A DNA stretch of 64,000 nt, from the NCBI GenBank assembly GCA_002682825.1, contig NOKP01000008.1, positions 1,351,595 through 1,415,594 of the forward strand, in the 5' to 3' direction. Below, in pieces: positions 56,716 to 64,000 of this stretch; within the stretch, counting starts at the first letter, position 1; each line of letters starts with the position of its first letter. A program made the translations under genes and the position numbers. The DNA is from Neonectria sp. B-13 (Eukaryota; Ascomycota; Sordariomycetes; Hypocreales; Nectriaceae). The notes under the pieces are model-generated. The model made no database searches and had not been told where the DNA came from. It saw only the letters and a program-made list of their open reading frames with translations.

Positions 56716-59167
56716 TTGTGCTGTAGCTGTCGGGCCTCAATCCATCCCTTGACTATGGGTTGGTTACAGGTCCTCACTGGTTTCTCCCCCTGGCCAAAGT
56801 CGACGCCCATCAGCCGCCCTCCTTCAGCCTCATCCGGATCTCCGGGTCTTGACATCGCAGCAAGCTTCACCTTCAAGATCGAAAAGAACGCCTTCCTTGC
56901 TCAACGAGCATCGCAACAGCTGAGCATCATTGGCTCCGCCACCGTCGGGCCATGCGCTGTTATTTGGCACCGGGAAGAGCCCAAGATATCCGCCGATTGG
57001 CTGCAAGAGACCGTTGACCGATGGCAACGAGTTGACGATGTTTTCCAGCCGGGCTTCCTGGAAACAGTCGTCTTCGTTCGCGAAGAGCACACCCCTGAGC
57101 CTGTTCTCAGCACGGACTCGAGGAAACTATTGGACGACAAGTGGAAGTCTCACGTCGCCTTTGCCGTAGCAAAAAGCGAAGAAATTGCTGAGGGACCATA
57201 CTATGCTCGAGACGGAGCCCTTCACACGGTTTGGAGACTCTTCCCGGACACCCATGAAGCATTCATGGCTGCCACGCTCCCGCAGAATGAACCTTCTGGA
57301 GCGTAAGCGCACATTTGCACACCCAAGTTTGTCGCTGACGGACCATCGGTAGCTACCAGAGTCTTCCTTACAGCGATGGTCGCCGACTAGTCATTGGCGC
57401 CCCCTCGCGATTGTACTCCACGGTAACTAAGACAAAGCCCCTGAATGGACTCAGGATCACCGTCAAAGACAATATTGATCTTCAGGGCACCAAGAAAACC
57501 ATGTCTTCCCGTTCGTGGGAGGAGCTATATCCGGCAAGCAACAGCACAGCCACCGCGTTGCAGAGTCTCCTGAACCTTGGGGCCATTGTGATCGGGAAGA
57601 CTAAGTTGAGCCAATTCGCCGAGGTTGAGGCACCCACCGCAGACTGGATTGATTTTCATTGTCCCTTCAACCCTCGCGGAGATGGCTATCTAAGCCCAGA
57701 GGGAAGCACTGCAGGCGGCGCTGTCGCGCTTGCGGCTTGCGATTTCGTCGATATTAGCATAGGCACCGATAGTATGTCAATGTTCTATTTCTCATCTTTC
57801 TTCAGACTAATACTATCGCAGCTGGGGGGAGCCTCAGGGAGCCATCCTCGAAGCAAGGACTTTTCGCTCTCCGCCCAAGTTGGGGCTCCTTGTCCATGGA
57901 CGGCATATTTCCTCTTGCTGTGTGAGATTTGCCCGTGAATGGTAGCATTAAACTCGTTCTGACGCTTGCTTAGTGCGCTCGATACGGTTGGATTTATGTG
58001 TCGCGATGTAGACGTACTTCATAAGGTGGCCTCAGCTTGGCTGCCCAAGACAGCTGTCCCGGCAATTCAGGCGAGTCCACAACCTTGGATCTTGCTTTGG
58101 CATCTTTGGCCATTGTGAAAATCAAAGCTGACCAAGTAAACACTGCTGCAGAAGGTATCCAAAGTTGTCGTGCTCTCTGACTTCGAATATGGGCCCGGCC
58201 CCGCGAAATCGGTGTTTGACGACTTTGTGTCTCGGCTGGAGAATACAGTCCAGGTTAAATCCACCGCAATAAGCCTCAATGACGATTGGAAACGAGTGAA
58301 TTCTACTGGTGGCAGTGAAGGTATCGTTGAGTACATTGGCAAGGTGATCCTCACTCCTACGCATACGGTGTCCTGAGCTGACCAAATCGATTAGCAACAA
58401 ACGATGAAAGCCATCAAGGCATTTGACCTTCGGCAAAACACCAAGCAGTTTAGAGCAGATTATCAGAAAACCTTTGGGAAGGAACCATACGTGAATCCTA
58501 CTATCCGCGTGAGATGGTAACGTCCCCTAGTCCTCGGTTTGGTGACGAGATTCTGATGATTTCAAGGGCTGAGGCAGATAATTCGACTGCAGATGAACAA
58601 AAAGAAGCACTAGCACGCAAGAAAATATTCACTGAATGGTTTCTCGACTCCATTTTATCAGTAAAGGCTCCCAAAGAGCTCACAGCCATTACAGTCGTCC
58701 CTATCTCAGAGGCGGGGCCAGAGTATCGTGATGAGTACCCAACGTAAGATAGTCTGCCGCACGGATTTCCCAGGTCAGCGTTGACCATATTGCTAAACAG
58801 GGGACCTTGGATGGGCGGTTCTGGCTTCCACCAGAATTTTCTCTCTTCGCTTACAGGCTGCCCCGAGGTTGTTATACCCAGTAAGTCTTCGCCATTCACT
58901 GCACATGGCCATCGCTTACGGATACTTTTGCGCAGTCGGCCAGATTCCTTACCAGTCTCGGGTGACCAAGAGAACAGAGTTTTTACCTGTTGTAGTTGCG
59001 ATGCTTGGCCCACCAGGTAAGCTCATGATAAGCACCCGACCATGCGCGAAAACTTACACTTCATAGGAACAGATATCGCACTCACGAAGTTTGCAGCCGA
59101 TTTGCTGCACGAGTCCGGTCTGCCAACTTCTGTCAAAACGGGAAGCGTGGCTTTTCCCCTGGACTGA
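56716..59167 (+). CDS. Amidase signature family enzyme, ten exons
   Basis: Exons: 56716-57302, 57353-57771, 57822-57921, 57974-58070, 58152-58343, 58395-58516, 58567-58743, 58801-58880, 58936-59016, 59067-59167; 651 residues. All junctions keep frame. The N-terminal 195 residues are the poorly conserved extension of fungal amidases of this type; the first exon start (56716 or Met at 56755) is uncertain. The catalytic core: LNGLRITVKDNIDLQG with Lys234, GSTAGGAVALAACDF around 313-327 and GTDTGGSLREPS with nucleophile Ser339. The C-terminal GGSGFHQNFLSSLTGCPEVV and FAADLLHES close the fold. Intron 4 (58071-58151) starts GCGAGT, a GC-AG intron. By alignment to FAAH the cis-Ser position is Thr315. 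It hydrolyses an amide bond; the substrate is unknown. Confidence 0.82.
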
Positions 59168-59908
59168 GTTGGACCCTTTTCTGTCTTAATGAACTAGTAG
59201 AGAGCAGTGGGTAAAGAGCTCGAGCTAAAATCAACATGAACTAGTTATGCGCATGAATTTCAATGACATATGACTCACTATGTCCACGTGGTGAATACCC
59301 GATCATAGTCTGTTTTGCACATCTGCCTCGGCGTTGTAATTTCAATTTCTACTGCCGTCAGGCAGACAGGTCAACCTCGTCAACTCCAAGGTCATTCATG
59401 GATAGCCCTGGGAAGGTAACAAGCCACATTGTACTAATTCCCGATTCCTGCGCCCTGTTTCCTTATAGTGAGGCTGGAAACAGGGCGCCACTTGCCACAT
59501 CTATCACCGGTCCCTAAATGGCAGTGCAAGTTGTTATTAACCATGATCCATGAGGTTTCTCCCATCCACTTTTTTCACCGGTCAGAGAAGAGCTTAGTAA
59601 ATTCCTTCGCCACTTTGCAACGCCTCCTTGGGTCAATCACCGGTCGTGTTTGTGATTTATCGTCTATCCAAGGCCAACGGTTTGTCGTCGAGGTGAAGCT
59701 AACGTAAACTTTATCTTGGAACATCCAAAATGAGCCACTCAGTGCCATTGTCGGGCTTCCTTGTCTGGAGCCGGTGAAATAGAAATACATCCCGACACCG
59801 GTAAGGGTGTCGAAAACCAGGTTGATATATAATATGACTCTACGACGTCTTGTTCCACCTGAGAAATTCCATCAGCTTTCATCACTCAGATTAATAGAGA
59901 CGTCAACT
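59168..59908. other. Spacer downstream of the amidase
   Basis: 740 bp. Holds a perfect 13-bp hairpin at 59450-59488; otherwise only short frames (59575-59790 minus, 59468-59707 plus) without recognisable domains. Confidence 0.5.
59450..59488. repeat. Perfect 13-bp hairpin
   Basis: GCGCCCTGTTTCC at 59450-59462 and its exact complement GGAAACAGGGCGC at 59476-59488 flank a 13-nt loop. It could be an RNA stem-loop in a long 3' untranslated region or a small inverted-repeat relic. Confidence 0.8.
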
Positions 59909-60135
59909 ATGTCGAACTCCAACCCCTCAAACACTACACCTACCGACCCAGGGCATTATGTTTCCCCGAAGCCATACACTGATCTCATTGCTGGAAATGG
60001 TGAGTAATAAACATCTATCGGGAAAAAATATCATCGTTAATAGAACAAGGCAACTTCCAGATACCGATGTATTCTCGTGAGAGCAAGGAGAAGAAGGTAC
60101 AATCGAAGAAGCAAAAGTCAACAAGGAAGAAATGA
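59909..60135 (+). CDS. Candidate small two-exon gene, 58 residues
   Basis: Exons 59909-59999 and 60050-60135 join across a 50-nt intron (donor GTGAGT, TTAAT-type branch, acceptor ACAAG). The product starts MSNSNPSNTTPTDPGHYVSP, continues KPYTDLIAGNGNFQIPMYSR and ends in a strongly basic tail (SKEKKVQSKKQKSTRKK). No signal peptide or membrane segment. I do not recognise it. A consensus donor, in-frame splice and ordered composition (Pro/Tyr-containing front, Lys-rich tail) make it more likely than chance, but a frame this short needs transcript support. Confidence 0.4.
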
Positions 60136-60655
60136 TGATGGAAATTTCTGAATCTTAGTACAAGGAATATAATTCGGCGTGTTTTCAAGTGGACCGCAAT
60201 GGGAAATTGGGAGTGGACGGAGCACGTTTATAGTTGTGGCAATGTACATATGTATCTGACTGGATTTCACCAGTATGCGGCTTTGATTGAACAGTTTCTG
60301 TGTTTTATCGCTGAAATTCCGACGAGTCTATATAATTGTGTGCATACCTAGTTTGTCATTTATTAACTGAAACGGAGTTGAAACCTGGACGCAAACCTTT
60401 GTCTAAATCGAGTTCGCTCGCCAGACTTTAAGATTTGGTAGTATTGAGAGCTGTACCATATGTGACACATTGCTGCTTACCAAAACCAGTTTCTTTAAAT
60501 TATGCAAAGAGATATTGACTAGGTGGCATTGTTACGCTATCAAGCGGACTGATAGCGGCTTTTGACATGGTTGAAGCGCATGCCAAGGAGATACAGGAAC
60601 GTATTCTACAATTGACGATTCAATGACCACTAAGATGCAAATCCTTCTTTCGACC
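60136..60655. other. Spacer between small candidate gene and esterase
   Basis: 520 bp, convergent. AT-rich with no coding signal; presumably 3' untranslated sequence of both genes. Confidence 0.5.
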
Positions 60656-61630
60656 TCAAATTCCGATCCTTCGCAGGGCGTTGAGACGGCTTTCGTACGA
60701 TATTTTGTACCAGCTTGTGTTGGGAACACCGTCAAATCCATGAGGGAGACCGGGCCAAAGGTGAAACTCGACCTCCACATGGTCCTTGGCCAAGCGAGCC
60801 GCATACGCAATGTCCTCGTCTCTAAACAAATCCAGCGTTCCAACGTCAATGTATGTGGGTGGCAGACCACGCAGACTGATGGCTCGCGCCGGGACGGCAT
60901 AAGGCGAGATGTCCGCGTCAGGCTTCCCACGCTTGTCTTCCCCGACGTACGCGTTCCATGCAAGAACATTGTCGTTCGACTGCCAGGACAAGAACTCAAG
61001 GATGGGGTCGTCTGCGGGGAGCTCGGTGCGATCGTCGAGCATGGGATAGATGAGGATCTGCTTAGCCAGTGGCGGGCTAAGCTGCCGGTCTCGGGCAATG
61101 AGAGCCGCGCCGGCGACAACACCGCCGCCTGCGCTGTCGCCTTGCACGGCTATCTTGGTAGGGTTGACGTTGAATTCCTTGGCGTGCTCCGAGACGTACT
61201 GCAGCGCGGCGTAGCAGTCTTCCGCGGCGCAGGGTGCGGGGTTTTCGGGTGCTAGGCGGTATCCCACTGCAAAGTAGGGGAGATTGGTGTCGTGAGCATG
61301 ACGGGCGATCTGAGGAGCGAAGATCTTCACGCTGGAGGCGATGAGACCACCGCCGTGGGCATAGACGACAGCGGGCGTAGGGTCAGTTGAAGCCAAGGCT
61401 TTGTCGGAAGCGAAGCGTGTGATTTGGATGTCGACTCCATCGTAGCTTCGGATGGCGAAGACGGTTTCCTGGACGTCGGGCGGGTAAGGGGATGCCCCGA
61501 GGATCTGGGTCAAGAGAGGGTTCGTAAACTCGCGGATCTCGAGAGCCGTCTTGAACAGCGGCGGCTTGTCGCCTGTTCCTCTTGGCCCAACGGCCTCTAA
61601 GTACTCAGGATCGAATCTGAAGGCGGTCAT
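60656..61630 (-). CDS. HSL-type alpha/beta-hydrolase (esterase/lipase)
   Basis: A single exon of 324 residues, full length for the bacterial-type hormone-sensitive-lipase family. The oxyanion motif HGGG is at 92-95, the nucleophile elbow GDSAGGG at 164-170 with Ser166, the acid in GTLDLFRDED (Asp267 most likely) and the catalytic His297 in GLPHGF. YRLAPENPAP and LIYPMLDD are further family marks. No signal peptide, so it is probably intracellular. It hydrolyses short-chain esters; the natural substrate is unknown. A TATA-like site lies about 100 nt upstream. It neighbours the amidase and dioxygenase and may take part in the same catabolic route. Confidence 0.92.
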   Translation of the reverse strand: MTAFRFDPEYLEAVGPRGTGDKPPLFKTALEIREFTNPLLTQILGASPYPPDVQETVFAIRSYDGVDIQITRFASDKALASTDPTPAVVYAHGGGLIASSVKIFAPQIARHAHDTNLPYFAVGYRLAPENPAPCAAEDCYAALQYVSEHAKEFNVNPTKIAVQGDSAGGGVVAGAALIARDRQLSPPLAKQILIYPMLDDRTELPADDPILEFLSWQSNDNVLAWNAYVGEDKRGKPDADISPYAVPARAISLRGLPPTYIDVGTLDLFRDEDIAYAARLAKDHVEVEFHLWPGLPHGFDGVPNTSWYKISYESRLNALRRIGI

Positions 61631-61725
61631 TCTGTGCGTGGTGTTGTTGGAAACGTTGAGTGATGCGTGGCGAGGGTTTGTTGAGATATCCTAGAGGAAT
61701 TGGATACGAGCGGGCAAGTGTTGTT

Positions 61726-61733
61726 TAATATAT
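61726..61733 (-). promoter_or_regulatory. TATA box candidate for the esterase gene
   Basis: TATATTAA on the minus strand about 96 nt upstream of the start codon at 61630. Confidence 0.4.
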
Positions 61734-63589
61734 CCTCTTCTGTCTAGATCTCCATGTGAGAGCAATCGCAGTGCAGAATTCCGCGTCTGACTCGGACAAT
61801 GGCAGTTTGCCGAGTACCGCTGAATCAACAAAGGCGGATCCCCCAAACGAAATGCTTGGTCAGATCGTCTCACCAGGTGCGCAACGTCTCGGAAGTGCGA
61901 GGTCGCGGGACGGAGATTGACCGGAAGAGTTGGATTAATAATTCAGCTGGATGAGACGAGTCGTGATCGGGTTTGGGATATGATCGTGTGAAGTATTATT
62001 GAGGAGAACCTGATTTGGAGCAAAATTCCAGACACGCGTTTGTTGGTCGCCCTGGATTGTAGAATTGATAGGCCTTAGTTTTCCCTGAGCGGCCCAGGAA
62101 CCCTTTGTTTCCGGGGAGTGGGCAAATAATTGCGTGCTGAGTGGTCGGGCAGTCCCATCGCGCAAATGGCTGGACGTGCTAACGGCGTTGCGGTCCGTAA
62201 CACAGCGCGCGCAGCGATGACAATCAAGTTTCATCTTCGCTCACGTAAACCCAATCGACGGTGTACTCGACATAGACTTTAGACGCTAAATTTGCCTACG
62301 ATTCATCTCCTCCGCAGTTCATGGCCTGCTCTGGCGTGTTGCAGGGATCCCGGCATTCCCGGCGAAATCACTCCCCGCATGCGATGTGATGTTGAAGTCG
62401 TGTAACCTGCGCACATGGCACTTGGCGAGAGAGGATTGGCTTACCCCGGAGAACAAGTATATAGAAGCCATGCTGGTTAAATGCACGCATGAAATACCAC
62501 CACATGTCATATAAAATGGTGGAGTATCAGAGCAAGGAATGGACGTGGTTTCCTCTTTGATAGAAAAAGTGTGTGACGCCTTGGTGAGACGGAGAGTGTG
62601 CATTGTCCATGGCTGTGACGACAATAAATATCAAGGATTCTCGTTAGGCATGATAACTACAGTGTGAAGACTGAACCATGTTCATTTCATCCTCTAGTTC
62701 GATAATTAGTAAAATGGGACGTGTTGACGCCGGGACCAGGGTATCGGTCATATCCACGAGGAGATATTTCGCGCAATGAGCCGCGGGGGACAGAAAGTCT
62801 CTGTGCTATTAAGGACTTACATATATGCCACATAAACCGGATATAGGCTACTTTAGTCTAGTTCAGCGGGAAAACCTTCGAGAACCGGCTATGTCTGTCA
62901 CCTTCAGGAAGTTGCGGAAGAACACCATATCCGTATATGGTATTGGTGCGGTAGACGGGTGTCCATCACGACACTAGACGGGGAGAATCCACCCAACACG
63001 CCATCGACACTTCATAACCCATCTTCATCAGCCGAAATAGACTTGGGGTTGACGATCGTTATGAGGTCTTTCTCACTTTAGGAAAAACTTGTTCCGTCCA
63101 TCACTGCCCAATGGAACCTCTGTGTTGCTCTCAAGGCTCGCCCGTTTCGATCATTCCCCGGCCGCCAAGGGTCCGGACTGCAACATCACCCGCTTGCCGC
63201 ACCAATTGACTTTCCGCCCGCCTTGCTCTCGATCTTGCGGGGCCGTGCCGTCCTCACGCGATCCCCACACTCTTCGTAAAGCGGCCGATGTCGATGTGAC
63301 CTTTTACTCTTCCCGAACATGCGCGCCAGTGAGTTGGACCGAAGACTGTGGATCAGCTCACGCTGTGATGCTTTACGATACTAGGGCCGAAAACGCTCAA
63401 TTACCCCATGGGGATGGGGAAGTGGCTTCGAAACATTTCCCTATAAAAGACTTCCAACCGAGCCTGACTATGATGGTTGTTGACTGCAAATAGACCCATT
63501 GGCTTTGGCACCATTAGAACAAATCTCACTTCTATTGGGCATGCTGCGACTTGCCCTCCCCGTCACATAAATCCCGAACAGGAGTCGCC
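61734..63589. other. Divergent spacer, esterase to glycoside hydrolase
   Basis: About 1.85 kb. Contains a small palindrome with arms ACCATA/TATGGT at about 62924-62941. Frames at 62319-62624 (minus) and 63089-63493 (plus) lack domains; the latter overlaps the TATA box of the next gene and is rejected. Confidence 0.5.
63442..63447 (+). promoter_or_regulatory. TATA box of the glycoside hydrolase gene
   Basis: TATAAA 148 nt upstream of the start codon at 63590. Confidence 0.5.
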
Positions 63590-64000
63590 ATGCTTCCAAC
63601 CTTTGGTCGCCATCGGGGCTGGCAGGACTTGGCGTCCTTGCTGGCTCTCGCCTCATTTGCCGTCGCGCCTCTCTCCGTCTCCGCCGAGGCAGTCTCGGCT
63701 GTCAACGAAGAATCAGGAGTCTCCGCCTATGCGTTTGACATGAGCCAAGTTTCCCTCAGCACTAGTCGCTGGCAGGAGAATCAGGACCGCACCTTGGCCT
63801 ACATCAAGTGGGTTGATGTGGACCGCCTGCTCTACAACTTCAGGATAACGCATGGCTTGTCAACTGAAGATGCCAAACCCAACGGTGGATGGGACGCCCC
63901 GGATTTCCCTTTCCGGACCCATTTCCAGGGACACTTCCTCAATGCTTGGTCGTACTGCTACGCTGTGCTTCGAGACACTGAGTGTCGCGACAGGGCCACT
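63590..64000 (+). CDS. Secreted DUF1680/GH127-type glycoside hydrolase, 5' part
   Basis: The frame is open from ATG at 63590 to the window end (137 codons seen), so the gene is cut off. A hydrophobic stretch (DLASLLALASFAVAPLSVSA, about residues 13-32) is a signal peptide. The mature part begins FDMSQVSLSTSRWQENQDRT, then DVDRLLYNFRITHGLS, GGWDAPDFPFRTHFQGHFL and WSYCYAVLRDTECRDRA, which are the N-terminal landmarks of the DUF1680 family (GH127/GH146, beta-L-arabinofuranosidases). Fungal members of this secreted branch are presumed to act on plant cell-wall glycans. Catalytic Cys residues of GH127 lie further downstream and cannot be checked here. Confidence 0.85.
   Translation, partial: MLPTFGRHRGWQDLASLLALASFAVAPLSVSAEAVSAVNEESGVSAYAFDMSQVSLSTSRWQENQDRTLAYIKWVDVDRLLYNFRITHGLSTEDAKPNGGWDAPDFPFRTHFQGHFLNAWSYCYAVLRDTECRDRAT

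Noticed and set aside
60623..61255. 210-codon plus-strand frame
   Set aside because: Antisense of the esterase, whose catalytic motifs are all present on the minus strand.
63089..63493. 134-codon plus-strand frame
   Set aside because: Overlaps the TATA box and leader of the glycoside hydrolase gene and shows no domain.
1..64000. CRISPR array, prophage or bacterial operon features
   Set aside because: No regularly spaced repeats of CRISPR type, and all genes have eukaryotic introns and leaders; the tandem repeats seen are simple or coding repeats.

Overview
The window reads as nuclear DNA of a filamentous ascomycete (Pezizomycotina, most likely a Sordariomycete; I cannot name the species). 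Evidence: short introns (about 45-136 nt) with GT(R)NGT donors and CTRAC-like branch sites, long CT-rich leaders, and a gene set typical of this group: Rpt6, Vps11, Mlh3, a Vnx1-type cation antiporter, a LaeA-like methyltransferase, pectin lyase and a Zn2Cys6 regulator. All exon borders below were worked out by hand from splice signals, reading frame and protein family logic.

Core-like half (about 1-41 kb). In order: a rhodanese plus tyrosine phosphatase (minus), a 7.8 kb stretch with no convincing gene, RPT6 (minus) divergent from a VNX1-like antiporter (plus), a secreted pectin lyase (minus), an F-box/ankyrin-type protein (plus), a LaeA-like methyltransferase with eight exons (plus), a Pof1-type nucleotidyltransferase and VPS11 (both minus), a disordered conserved-looking protein (minus) divergent from MLH3 (plus), and a secreted LicD-family protein (minus).

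Accessory half (about 41-64 kb). Two tandemly duplicated tRNA-Asp(GUC) genes open a gene-poor, more AT-rich region. Between 43 and 47 kb lies a patch of gene relics: an AAA-ATPase fragment, a small uncertain gene, a 262-bp inverted-repeat element of MITE type, a truncated frame next to it, and a broken acetoacetyl-CoA synthetase. An APH-type kinase-like gene follows. From 51 to 62 kb there is a compact set that could act together in catabolism: a TauD-like Fe(II)/2-oxoglutarate dioxygenase, a Zn2Cys6 regulator, an amidase divergent from that regulator, a tiny two-exon candidate gene, and an HSL-type esterase. The window ends inside a secreted DUF1680/GH127-type glycoside hydrolase.

Points most worth a second look: MLH3 has an intact endonuclease motif but altered ATPase motifs; the dioxygenase and the amidase each appear to use a GC-AG intron; the amidase has Thr where the cis-Ser is expected; the regulator has an intron whose retention keeps the frame; the MITE adjoins a truncated gene; and 7.8 kb upstream of the phosphatase lacks any recognisable gene.
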